This document shows positions 17,597-25,781 of a DNA stretch of 64,000 bases, piece after piece. The position numbers were made by a program, and so were the translations under genes. The notes beneath the pieces are model-generated. The model saw nothing but the letters and a program-made list of their open reading frames with translations, ran no database searches and was not told the origin of the DNA. Source of the DNA: CAYUMU01 sp964445985 (GTDB lineage: Bacteria > Planctomycetota > Planctomycetia > Pirellulales > S012-138); NCBI GenBank assembly GCA_964445985.1, contig CAYUMU010000022.1, positions 1 to 64,000 on the forward strand, in the 5' to 3' direction. Each line of letters starts with the position of its first letter. Position 1 is the stretch's first letter.

Positions 17597-17690
17597 CCCG
17601 ACGCGTTAGCGAGGGAGCCCCCCCGAATGTTCCTCGCTAACGCGTCGCGTGGCAATGAATAAGGCATTCACAACACCGGGGGCCATCTGC
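17597..17690. repeat. Palindromic dispersed repeat, copy B
   Basis: This is the copy of 8607-8699. It has a perfect 15-bp inverted repeat, CGACGCGTTAGCGAG (17599-17613) with CTCGCTAACGCGTCG (17633-17647), and the same tail. Like copy A it lies between convergent genes (icmB and the RidA gene). Confidence 0.82.
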
Positions 17691-17704
17691 CCAACTCTGT
17701 CAAG

Positions 17705-17762
17705 CAAATGCCATCGAATCCTTTCCTGTCGCTGACTTGCCGCTGCTCAACACCGGGAAGTT
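17705..17762. repeat. Dispersed repeat segment, related to 27432-27486
   Basis: Directly after copy B. It shares ATCGAAT, a CGCTG-containing centre and CTCAACACC-GGAAGTT with the region at 27432-27486. The two may be parts of one longer mobile or dispersed unit. Confidence 0.55.
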
Positions 17763-17776
17763 ATGAACAGCATTCT

Positions 17777-18217
17777 TTACCCTTTGATCTCAAAAATGGC
17801 TTCCACCTCCACGGCCGCGCCCGTGGGCAGGGCGGCAAAGCCCAGCGCGCTGCGGGCGTGGTAACCGTCGCCCTCTTTGCCGTACAGTTCGTGCAGCAAG
17901 TCCGACGACCCGTTAATCACGAGGTGCTGGTCCGTGAATTCCAAAGTGGAGTTCACGCACCCCAACAGCTTGAGCACGCGGAGATTGTCCAGCGTGCCAT
18001 GCGTATGCCGGACAGAACGGAGAATCTTGACCATGCAATCGCGGGCCGCTTGATAGCCCTCTTCCACCGACACGCCGGCTCCGAGCTTACCTTTGAGGTC
18101 GCTCACGTGGCCCGAGGTGATGAGCAAATTGCCGGTACGAATGCATAAGTTAAGATAGCCCGGCGTCAGCGGTTCGAAGGTTAGCCCCAGATCCGCCGCC
18201 TTTTTTTCCGCACTCAT
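17777..18217 (-). CDS. RidA family protein
   Basis: A 146-aa member of the YjgF/YER057c/UK114 (Rid) family. The best known members hydrolyse reactive enamine/imine intermediates in the cytoplasm. The conserved C-terminal block ARSALGFAALPTGAAVEVEA contains the Arg that binds the substrate carboxylate. An internal NLLITSGHVSD element is also typical. It belongs to the slightly longer subgroup of about 150 aa. It lies downstream of the SLC13 gene on the same strand but is separated by a hairpin, so it is probably its own transcript. It is convergent to the mutase genes. Confidence 0.88.
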   Translation of the reverse strand: MSAEKKAADLGLTFEPLTPGYLNLCIRTGNLLITSGHVSDLKGKLGAGVSVEEGYQAARDCMVKILRSVRHTHGTLDNLRVLKLLGCVNSTLEFTDQHLVINGSSDLLHELYGKEGDGYHARSALGFAALPTGAAVEVEAIFEIKG

Positions 18218-18360
18218 CTCGTTGCGCTCCTCATATTGGTTGAAATCTCTTCCTGGTCAATGGCAAGGTTGGTGAACATATCGGAGAGGGCGCGCCATTT
18301 CAACCTCGCGGCTCGCGTCCCTTCAACCTTAAAAGTGGACAAATCATAACTTCCAGACAT

Positions 18361-18389
18361 GGTCGCCTTTCGCGAAGCGAAAGCCGACC
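18361..18389. repeat. Hairpin repeat between the SLC13 and RidA genes
   Basis: GGTCGCCTTTCGC (18361-18373) and GCGAAAGCCGACC (18377-18389) form a 13-bp arm with one mismatch and a GAA loop. It lies 74 nt downstream of the SLC13 gene stop on the minus strand. It may act at the transcript end. The sequence type (GTCGCCTTTCGC with its complement) is, to my recollection, common in Pirellula-like genomes. Confidence 0.65.
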
Positions 18390-18462
18390 ATTATTTCTCG
18401 CGCGATCCTGGGCCATGTTTACGGCGCCTGGAGCGGAACGGATCAGAAACAGTTGGGCAATG

Positions 18463-20277
18463 TCAGAACGGGAAGATCAACGGAGCCATCACCACGCAAA
18501 CGATCATCACCACAACCGCAAAAGGGATGCCCACGCGCAAAAAATCGCCAAAGGTATAATCGCCCGGCGTGACCACAAGGGTGTTCACCGGAGAAGACAC
18601 GGGGGTCATGAAAGCCGTGGAAGCGGCGAGCGCCACGATCATCGCAAATGGATACGGCGAGATGCTTAAATCGTGGGCCATGGCCAAGGCAACCGGCGCC
18701 ATCAGCACCGCCGTGGCCGTATTGGAGATGAACATTCCCAAGATGGCGGTAATCGCAAACAAGCACATCAACACCAAGCGGGGCCCCGCGCCCCCCACCA
18801 CGGCCAGCAGCCCATCGGCAACCAAGTCAACCCCGCCGGTTCGCTGCAGTGCAATCGAAAACGGCAACATGCCCACGATCAGCACCAGGGTCTTCCAATC
18901 GATCGAGCGATAGGCGCTGCTCAAATCCGTGATCCCCAGGGCGCCCATTAGCAAACAGCCCAACAGGGCCGCCAGCACATTGGGAATCAATCCAGACACC
19001 ATCAGTCCCACCACCAGCACCAGGCAAGCCACGGCATGCCACGCCTTGCCCGGCGCGGGCAACACATCTTCAATCTCCACGGGCACCTGAATGACGACCA
19101 GATCTTTGCCGTTCAATTGCAAATTGCGAATGGCTCTCCAGGTTCCCACAACCAGCAGCGTATCGCCAACGCCCAAGGGCTGCGAGGTTAGCGTCGACGG
19201 AACCGTGTCGCGCCCCTGTCGCCGTCCAATCACCCGCAAGCCGTGCTCGTCGCAAAAATTTGCATTGACCACGGTATTCCCAACCAGCGCCGACGTGGCT
19301 GGCACCAGCACCTCGGCCATGCCAATTTCTTGCGACCGGTCAGAAAAGTATCTGCCCGAGAGGGGAAGCGGGGCCAGTCGGTATTCCCGTTGCAGTTGCT
19401 CGACCGTTTCCTCGGGAGCAAACCAATCCACGAATAGAATGTCTCCGCTTTCCACCACGGTGTTCGCGGTCGGTTGAATCAGCAACTTGCCGCGTTCAAT
19501 GGCGATCAAACTGGCGTCGGTACCGGCGCCTTCTCTGATCTTGCGAACCGACTGGCCAACCAGCGGCGACGGGCCGGTTACTCGAAGCCGATGTTCTCGC
19601 TGAGCCAATTCATATTTATCAATCCAGTCCGCCAGCCGTGGGCCTTGGGCGCTCTGATGCGAGGCGCTCTTCTTGCCGAGCCAACGGCGGGCAAAGTACA
19701 TGTAACCGATACTCAAAGCTAAAATCGGCACGCCGAACGGAGCGAAGGCAAAGAAGCTAAAGCCTTCGTGCCCTCGCCTCTCAAGCTCGCCGCTGACCAC
19801 CAGATTGGGAGCCGTGGCGATCAACGTGGTCATTCCGCTGATCAGCGCCGCCATACTCAGCGGCATCATCAGCCGCCCAGGAGCAGATCCCGTGCTCTGA
19901 GCAATCCGCAGGGCCACCGGAATAAAGATCGCCGTCACCGCGGTGGAACTCATGAATGCCCCTAAGGTGCAGACCACAAGCATCAGGAGCGCCGTGAGCC
20001 GAGCCTCGTTGCTGCCCGCCTTGGCTGCCAGCCAATCTCCGAGCCCTCGGGCCACGCCGGTTCGCACCAATCCATCGCCGATCACAAACAACGCGGCGAT
20101 CAACACAATGTTGGCGTCGCTGAAACCGGCCAGGGATTCCGCGGTGGTTACCGACCCTGTCAGCGGCAACGCCACCAGCATGATGAGGGCAACCGCGTCC
20201 ATGCGAGGCTGGTTGATTGCAAACATGGCAATCGCAGCGCCAAGCAGGGCGAGAACCACGGCCAATTCGGTGGTCAT
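18463..20277 (-). CDS. SLC13-family anion permease with RCK-C (TrkA-C) domains
   Basis: A 604-aa inner-membrane transporter, probably Na+-coupled for sulfate, dicarboxylate or a similar anion. It has about ten or more hydrophobic segments in two halves. Between them is a soluble part (about residues 180-380) containing two TrkA-C-like regulatory domains (LRVTGPSPLVGQSV, LVPATSALVGNTVV). The helix-hairpin signatures of the family are seen as FMSSTAVTAIFIPVAL and FISNTATAVLMAPVAL, one in each half. The start at 20277 (MTTELAVVLALLG) places the first membrane segment at the N-terminus, as is normal. ATG 20304 and GTG 20349 are alternatives without a good ribosome-binding site. The transported ion cannot be named. 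Confidence 0.87.
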   Translation of the reverse strand: MTTELAVVLALLGAAIAMFAINQPRMDAVALIMLVALPLTGSVTTAESLAGFSDANIVLIAALFVIGDGLVRTGVARGLGDWLAAKAGSNEARLTALLMLVVCTLGAFMSSTAVTAIFIPVALRIAQSTGSAPGRLMMPLSMAALISGMTTLIATAPNLVVSGELERRGHEGFSFFAFAPFGVPILALSIGYMYFARRWLGKKSASHQSAQGPRLADWIDKYELAQREHRLRVTGPSPLVGQSVRKIREGAGTDASLIAIERGKLLIQPTANTVVESGDILFVDWFAPEETVEQLQREYRLAPLPLSGRYFSDRSQEIGMAEVLVPATSALVGNTVVNANFCDEHGLRVIGRRQGRDTVPSTLTSQPLGVGDTLLVVGTWRAIRNLQLNGKDLVVIQVPVEIEDVLPAPGKAWHAVACLVLVVGLMVSGLIPNVLAALLGCLLMGALGITDLSSAYRSIDWKTLVLIVGMLPFSIALQRTGGVDLVADGLLAVVGGAGPRLVLMCLFAITAILGMFISNTATAVLMAPVALAMAHDLSISPYPFAMIVALAASTAFMTPVSSPVNTLVVTPGDYTFGDFLRVGIPFAVVVMIVCVVMAPLIFPF

Positions 20278-20381
20278 TAAAAAGCCAAGAGAATTGTCGA
20301 TCATGAGGATGGAAAGGGGAGTCGAGCTGGTGTCGCGACCAATCTTCACCCGAAGATGGAATCACGATAGGTTGCTCGCCC

Positions 20382-21884
20382 CTACTTGCTTTCAGCGGTG
20401 GCTTCCTTCTCAAGCCGGTTGAGCATTTCAATCAGGGTGTCGGTCATCTTGTGGGCTGCCTCCACTTCCACGCGATTGGTGCCGAGCCACGTTTCGTAGC
20501 CCCCCAATTTGTGCTGCGAGCGCGTGGGCAGATAGCCATAAGCCCCGTTGGCCAGTGAAATGGTAAAGGTGCGTTTGAGAGGGCCGCGGTCTTTGATTTC
20601 GAGCCCCGTTTCCGTGAACACCTCGAAGGGAATGGCGGCAATGCCCAAGTCGCCAATTCGAAACGCCTGCAGAATCATGGGAATCTGCTCGGGCCAATCC
20701 GCCATTTGCGTCACGCGCTCGGCGTAGGTCCGCTCGCGCGGATGATTCAGCGGCGCGTCGGCGGGGCGCGCCAGAACTTCGCTGGCCCAAGCGAGCATTT
20801 TTTCGTCGGGCTTGCGCACGCGAATCGGGATCTCCGTTTCGGCGGCAGCCAGCGTCACCTCTGTATGGTACTGGGTGTTTTCCAAGGCTTTGTGAACTAC
20901 TTCCGCGGCCTCGTTGGCTACCACTCGCATCTTGCCATACGGCGGATAGCGAACCGGCTTCCTGTTGGGGTCAACTTCGGGCGTGAGATAATTGTTGTTC
21001 ACATCACCACTGGTGCCGTTGCTCATGATGCCCACGAAGGGAGGATCCTGCTTTTCGGCGTGCAGCAATTCCGCGATCCGTTCGGCAAACATCGCAAAGT
21101 AATCGGCGGAAATCTCATTCGGCCGTACGCCGCCCACGTAGTGCAGCGAATAGTTGGCCAGCAAAGCCAGCGGGCGACCATCGGCCGCTTGCACCGAGAG
21201 GAACGAAATCTCAGGATCGACGGGGCCGGCCGGCTTGAGCAGGTGCTTGCCCGAGCCCGGGTTCATCTTCACGGTATCGGTCCCGCCAAATGGATTGGGA
21301 TTGGGAACGCCCGGCTGAAGATACCAGCGGCGATTGAATACCTGGCCAGGCAGTTGACCCGATCCCCAGCCCACGCGAGCAGGTTCGAGATTCTTTTGGG
21401 CTCGCCGCAATCCATCCGCGATCCGCCGGGCTAAAAACTGCTGGTAATCGGTGAACGATTCCGTGGGCAACAGCGCGCTGCTGCCCCGCGCGCTGGGACC
21501 CGAGTGCGTATGGGTAGCCGACATCATCAGATGGCTGGCGGGAATGCCCGTTTCCCGTTCGGCCAGCCGCTTGGCCAGGTCAAATACTTCGCGCAGGATC
21601 CCCACGTTGTCGCAAATCACAAACCCTAATTGCGTTTCGCCGTCGTCCAATACCAGGCAGCGGGCGTGCAGTTCGTCGTGGATATGCTCCGCCTCGGGCT
21701 TACCCCAACCGCCCACAATGATCGCCCCCAGGGCGGGCGTAATGTTGCTGGTGGCGGCGCCCGCTCGAAGTTGTCGGGGCGAGTCTTTGACGGGCTGCTG
21801 GGCCGAAACAGGGGTCAGCGTTCCCCACAGCAACCACGCACCCAGCGAGGCAACTACGGTCGATATGCGGCGGCGAATCATCAT
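20382..21884 (-). CDS. Secreted neutral/alkaline ceramidase N-terminal-like protein
   Basis: A 500-aa exported protein starting MMIRRRISTVVASLGAWLLW, a signal peptide ending near SAQQ. The mature part matches the neutral/alkaline non-lysosomal ceramidase N-terminal domain, with the ITPALG, VGGWGK, DELHARCLVLDDG and SATHTHSGPS motifs; the His residues of THTHSG would bind Zn. The separate C-terminal domain of full ceramidases is absent. Many planctomycete members have unknown substrates, so lipid amidase activity is only a guess. The ATG at 21884 has GGAG about 12 nt upstream. The SLC13 gene follows on the same strand after 104 nt. Confidence 0.85.
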   Translation of the reverse strand: MMIRRRISTVVASLGAWLLWGTLTPVSAQQPVKDSPRQLRAGAATSNITPALGAIIVGGWGKPEAEHIHDELHARCLVLDDGETQLGFVICDNVGILREVFDLAKRLAERETGIPASHLMMSATHTHSGPSARGSSALLPTESFTDYQQFLARRIADGLRRAQKNLEPARVGWGSGQLPGQVFNRRWYLQPGVPNPNPFGGTDTVKMNPGSGKHLLKPAGPVDPEISFLSVQAADGRPLALLANYSLHYVGGVRPNEISADYFAMFAERIAELLHAEKQDPPFVGIMSNGTSGDVNNNYLTPEVDPNRKPVRYPPYGKMRVVANEAAEVVHKALENTQYHTEVTLAAAETEIPIRVRKPDEKMLAWASEVLARPADAPLNHPRERTYAERVTQMADWPEQIPMILQAFRIGDLGIAAIPFEVFTETGLEIKDRGPLKRTFTISLANGAYGYLPTRSQHKLGGYETWLGTNRVEVEAAHKMTDTLIEMLNRLEKEATAESK

Positions 21885-22315
21885 CGGCGTGGGACTCCGG
21901 CGGAAGATGCAATAGGTGATACGCCAGGATCGCCGGCAGCGTAGGATGAACCACCCAGATAGGCCGGCGGGCGTTGGCATTAGGCCGAGTGTACCCTGGC
22001 AAACCGTCGCAGAAAACTTCTTTGCGGCCCCCCAGGGAACTTCCCACGACAAATTGCCACCCCCGCAACCCGAGAAACGGGTCCCGGCCAATAGGGGGCC
22101 AGTAAACGGCGGCCACGCAAGAAAAAGCTGTTTTCTCCGTTTCATCGCGGTATACTTTGGTGGCCGGTAGGGGGCTACCTCATTTCAGCATGTTCTCCGT
22201 CTCGTTCGAGAGTTCGCTTGTTCGCAAGGTTGCCATCGGGTCCTTGGGGTCGGTGGGTTCATGCCTGCGCGCCAAGCTTCACATCCGTACCAAAGATGCT
22301 TGGAGGAATGTTTGT
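21885..22315. other. Divergent intergenic region, ceramidase-like/CBS gene
   Basis: These 431 bp contain no supported gene. TATACT (22151-22156) could be a -10 box for the CBS gene, but no good -35 box is at the right distance. The open frame extending the CBS protein upstream to 22157 is not protein-like. Confidence 0.45.
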
Positions 22316-22753
22316 ATGCCGACCGTGAAAGACATTCTCAATATCAAAGGCGCCAAAGTTCACTATGTTCCCGTGCATGTCACCGTGCTCGATGCAACCC
22401 GCTTGATGAACGATGAAGGCATTGGCGCCCTGGTGGTTACCGAAGACGAGCGCGTGGTGGGCATGTTCACCGAGCGCGACGTGTTGCGCCGCGTGGTGGC
22501 CGAAGCCCGCGACCCGGCCTCTTGCACCGTGGGCGAAGTGATGACCGATCGCGTGGCTTGTTGCCGGGCCGATACCCAAATCAGCGAAGCCCGCAGCGTG
22601 CTCAAAAACCACCGCATTCGCCATTTGCCGGTCGTCACCGAAGATGGTCAGTTGCAAGGTCTGATTTCCATTGGCGATCTCAATGCCTTCGATGCCGACG
22701 GGCGCGAAACCACGATCTTTATGCTCCAAGAGTATCTCTACGGGCGAACCTGA
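22316..22753 (+). CDS. CBS-domain pair protein
   Basis: A 145-aa protein made of two CBS domains (about 8-65 and 75-135), a module that binds adenine nucleotides and regulates partners. Typical strings are ALVVTEDERVVGMFTERDVL, VGEVMTDRV and HRIRHLPVVTEDGQLQGLIS. It is a stand-alone pair like many small bacterial CBS proteins. The start at 22316 has TGGAGG (22301-22306) 9 nt upstream. A strong hairpin terminator follows at 22859-22922, so the gene appears to be a single unit. The partner is unknown. Confidence 0.9.
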   Translation: MPTVKDILNIKGAKVHYVPVHVTVLDATRLMNDEGIGALVVTEDERVVGMFTERDVLRRVVAEARDPASCTVGEVMTDRVACCRADTQISEARSVLKNHRIRHLPVVTEDGQLQGLISIGDLNAFDADGRETTIFMLQEYLYGRT

Positions 22754-23142
22754 TCGGAAATCGCGGCTCACGCGGCAAATGAACGCCAAACGCGCCTGAC
22801 GAGCGGGCGACCGTGTGGCCGTCCCCTCGTAAACAGCGTGCCCTCCCCCAACTGCATACGCCGCTTTGGAAGTGCTGCGCCCATCATGACCTCATGGCGC
22901 GCGCTTCAAAGCGGCGTTTTTTCACGCCCCAACCCCAGCCGCCTGCCCCGCCCGCGGTGGTCTTCCCATGCGTTTTGTGTGAGCCACCATACGGTGGTCC
23001 GCCTGGTTCCGGCGCAAATCGGTTGCATCTGCCGATATGAGCCTTTAGTCTGATTCAAAGACGGGGCTGCGCTCGGTTTGGGCGCCGTCTGCCGTTTAAG
23101 TGGGGACCATCGGTTTTTTGTTTGCTTCATAGGAGATGAGCC
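22754..23142. other. Intergenic, CBS gene to DUF3500 gene
   Basis: Besides the terminator it holds a small hairpin CCACC-ATAC-GGTGG (22984-22997). It also holds the AGGAG ribosome-binding site just before 23143. No gene is visible. Confidence 0.5.
22859..22922 (+). terminator. Rho-independent terminator after the CBS gene
   Basis: CGCCGCTTTGGAAG (22859-22872) pairs with CTTCAAAGCGGCG (22904-22916) with one bulged base. Six T follow (22917-22922). The 31-nt loop can itself fold (GCGCC with GGCGC). Confidence 0.8.
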
Positions 23143-24132
23143 ATGCTGCGTCCCGCCCGCGATCCTTCATCGTGTCCCGATTGTCGTTCGGTCGATCGCC
23201 GTGATTTCTTGTCGGCCGTTGCCGCTGGCGCCGCGGCGGCTAGCGCGCTTCCTTTACTGGGCAGCCAGGCCCACGCCGCTCCCAAGCGCGACAGCAAAGC
23301 CGAGCAAGCCGTAGGTCGGCTCTACGAATCGCTCACACCCTCGCAGCGCAAAGAAATGGCTCTCGGTTGGGATGATCCCCGCCGCACCAAAATTAGCGCC
23401 AACTGGAAAATCACCAACGCCACGATCGGCACCTTTTCCCAAGATCAACAGGCCATCATCGAAGAGATCGTGGCGGGCATCACTTCCGCGGACGGCCACG
23501 GCCGCATGAAGAAGCAGATGGAAATGGACTACGGCGGAATGGATAAGTTCGCCATCGCCATCTTCGGCAAGCCCGAAGACGATAACTTCGCGTTCGAACT
23601 CACCGGTCGACACCTCACCCTCCGGGCCGATGGCGACACCACGCCCGGCGCCGCCTTCGGCGGTCCGCTGATCTACGGTCACGGCGCGCCCGGCAATAGC
23701 GACAAGAACCTGTATTGGTATCAAACCCAACAAGCCAACGAGGTATTCAAGGCCCTCGACGCCGATCAGCGCAAGCAGGCCCTGCTCGCCCGTTCACCGC
23801 AAGAAAGCGCCGTCGAATTACGCGACAAAGGCGCGACCATTCCTGGCATCGCTGGTAAAGATCTCTCCAGCGACCAAAAGGAGCTGGTCCAGAAGACCCT
23901 CGGCGTGATTCTCGCTCCCTATCGCGATGAAGACGTGGCCGAAGCGCTCGAGTGCTTGAAGGCCGGCGGTGGTGTCGACTCTCTGCGGATGTCGTTCTTC
24001 CAGGGCGGCGATCTGGACGACGACGGCATCTGGGACGTGTGGCGGCTGGAAAGCCCCACGGTGGTGTGCCACTTCCGCGGCGCTCCGCACGTGCATGCTT
24101 ACATCAACATTGCCACGCGTAGCCAGGGCTAA
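23143..24132 (+). CDS. Tat-exported DUF3500 protein
   Basis: A 329-aa protein with a twin-arginine leader (VDRRDFLSAVAAGAAAA) ending near SQAHA, so it is probably folded and loaded in the cytoplasm before export. The mature part matches DUF3500: ESLTPSQRKEMALGWDDPRR, WKITNATIGTF, FELTGRHLTLR, FGGPLIYGHG and a C-terminal WRLESPTVVCHFRGAPHVHAY. Its biochemical function is not known to me. The start has a good AGGAG. It lies 60 nt upstream of an MmgE/PrpD gene on the same strand, so an operon is possible. Confidence 0.87.
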   Translation: MLRPARDPSSCPDCRSVDRRDFLSAVAAGAAAASALPLLGSQAHAAPKRDSKAEQAVGRLYESLTPSQRKEMALGWDDPRRTKISANWKITNATIGTFSQDQQAIIEEIVAGITSADGHGRMKKQMEMDYGGMDKFAIAIFGKPEDDNFAFELTGRHLTLRADGDTTPGAAFGGPLIYGHGAPGNSDKNLYWYQTQQANEVFKALDADQRKQALLARSPQESAVELRDKGATIPGIAGKDLSSDQKELVQKTLGVILAPYRDEDVAEALECLKAGGGVDSLRMSFFQGGDLDDDGIWDVWRLESPTVVCHFRGAPHVHAYINIATRSQG

Positions 24133-24192
24133 ATTTCTGGCGTACTCCCGCGGTTTCCCTCGCCATCCAACCTTTGCCGTTATCAGCGATTT

Positions 24193-25704
24193 ATGCCCAA
24201 GCAATATGTGGAGTTGCCTCGCGATACCAATCAGGCTCGCGGGCTGGGGGAATATGCGCTCGATTTTCTGCAGGGTCGTTGGGGAGAGCCGGGCGAGGCC
24301 GCATTGCGACAGGCCGAGCGATTCCACCTCGATAGCATCGCGTGCGCGGTTTCCGCCATTGCCTGCGGAACCAACGCCCCCCAGGTGCTGAGGGAAGAAG
24401 CTCTCGATTACGCCTGCTCCGATTCACGGCGCGGGGTGCCGCTGTTGGCATCCCGCGCTCGCGTTTTTCCGGAGAAGGCCGTCGCCGCGAACTCCGCGGC
24501 CGCTCGCGAGTGGGACGCCAACGGCACCAATTTTGGGTTCAACCCGGCCCGCAATGCCACGGCGGGCGAGTTTGGCCACAACGACTTTTACCCGGTGGCC
24601 GTGGCCGCCGCGCAATTGGCCGGGTTCGATGGCCGCGGCCTACTCAAGGCCATGCTGCTCATCGACGAGATCCGCGGCCGCCTGGCCGAGGTCTTCTCGC
24701 TCAAAACCTACAAGATCGATCACGTGGTGCATGGCGCCATCGCCTCGGCCGCCGTGTACGGCGCCGTGCTGGGCGCCACGGCCGAGCAGATCGAAAGCGC
24801 CATCGGCATGTGCGTGGCCCACTACATCCCCTTTCGGGCTATCCGCGCCGGCAAACAACTCTCCGACTCCAAAGGCGCCTCGGCCGCCATTAGCGCCGAG
24901 GTGGCTGTCCTCTCGATGCAGCGGGCCATGCGGGGCTTCGTGGGGCCGGCCGATATCTTCCGCAATCCCGAAGCCATCTTTTGCTTGTTCGAGCCGCCGG
25001 GAACCAAAGGCGTCAGCCCCTTCGACCTGGCCCTGGCCGCCACGGGCGACGACTTTGCCGTGGGGGGCATGCACTTCAAGCTCGGCCTGTACGAACATCA
25101 ATCGGCCGGCGCCATCCAAGGGCTGATCGACCTCCTCGCAACCCACCCCCAAATCCTGCAAGACCCAGCCCAACTCCGCCGCCTCACCATCACCATTTAC
25201 GAACCGGCTTTCGGCATCATTGGCGATCCGGCCAAACGCGACCCCCGCACCCGACAAAGCGCCGACCACTCGATGGTCTACATCGTGGCGACGCTGCTCC
25301 GCAAAGCTTATCAGCGGCAGCAAGCCGGCTGGCAAGAACTGATGCTCGTGCCCGCCGATTACGACGGCGCGGCTCTCGTCGCCCCCCTCACCCGCGCCAT
25401 CATCGACAAGATCGACTTTGTGCATGGCGGCGAGGAATACGATCGCCGCTACCCCGACGGCATCCCCACCACGCTCGAGATCGACCATGCCGGCCTAGGG
25501 CTACTCTCCAGCGGACTGGTGATGTACCCCGCCGGACACGCCCGCAACACCACGGCCGACCTCGACCGTCTGCTGGCCCACAAATTTCGCGCCCTGGCCG
25601 CGCTGGGCGTAGCCGATCCGGCTGCGCTCCACAGCCGGTTCAGCGACCTGGCCGACAAGTCAGCCGAGCAAGTGCAAACCCTCTTCGACTTTGATCTGCT
25701 TTAA
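24193..25704 (+). CDS. MmgE/PrpD family protein (2-methylcitrate dehydratase-like)
   Basis: A 503-aa member of the MmgE/PrpD family, whose characterised members dehydrate 2-methylcitrate in propionate breakdown or act on related hydroxy-tricarboxylates. The helical N-terminal domain has RFHLDSIACAVSAIACG, REWDANGTNFG, FGHNDFYPVAVAAAQ and HVVHGAIASAAVYGA. The C-terminal domain has VGGMHFKLGLYEHQSAGAI. No prpB/prpC or acnD genes lie next to it, so a methylcitrate role is uncertain. It is convergent with zwf, with a hairpin between the two. Confidence 0.87.
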   Translation: MPKQYVELPRDTNQARGLGEYALDFLQGRWGEPGEAALRQAERFHLDSIACAVSAIACGTNAPQVLREEALDYACSDSRRGVPLLASRARVFPEKAVAANSAAAREWDANGTNFGFNPARNATAGEFGHNDFYPVAVAAAQLAGFDGRGLLKAMLLIDEIRGRLAEVFSLKTYKIDHVVHGAIASAAVYGAVLGATAEQIESAIGMCVAHYIPFRAIRAGKQLSDSKGASAAISAEVAVLSMQRAMRGFVGPADIFRNPEAIFCLFEPPGTKGVSPFDLALAATGDDFAVGGMHFKLGLYEHQSAGAIQGLIDLLATHPQILQDPAQLRRLTITIYEPAFGIIGDPAKRDPRTRQSADHSMVYIVATLLRKAYQRQQAGWQELMLVPADYDGAALVAPLTRAIIDKIDFVHGGEEYDRRYPDGIPTTLEIDHAGLGLLSSGLVMYPAGHARNTTADLDRLLAHKFRALAALGVADPAALHSRFSDLADKSAEQVQTLFDFDLL

Positions 25705-25723
25705 GAGGCGTCGATCGTTTCCA

Positions 25724-25767
25724 ACCGTCATTCCCGCGACCACCGTCATTCCCGCGAAGGCGGGAAT
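25724..25767. repeat. Tandem ACCGTCATTCCCGCGA plus palindrome between convergent genes
   Basis: A 16-nt unit occurs twice (from 25724 and from 25742). The second copy forms a perfect 8-bp stem ATTCCCGC/GCGGGAAT (25748-25755 with 25760-25767) with a GAAG loop. This sequence type is a common dispersed palindrome in many bacterial genomes. Here it lies between the MmgE/PrpD and zwf gene ends. Confidence 0.8.
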
Positions 25768-25781
25768 CCAGTCGCGGCGGT

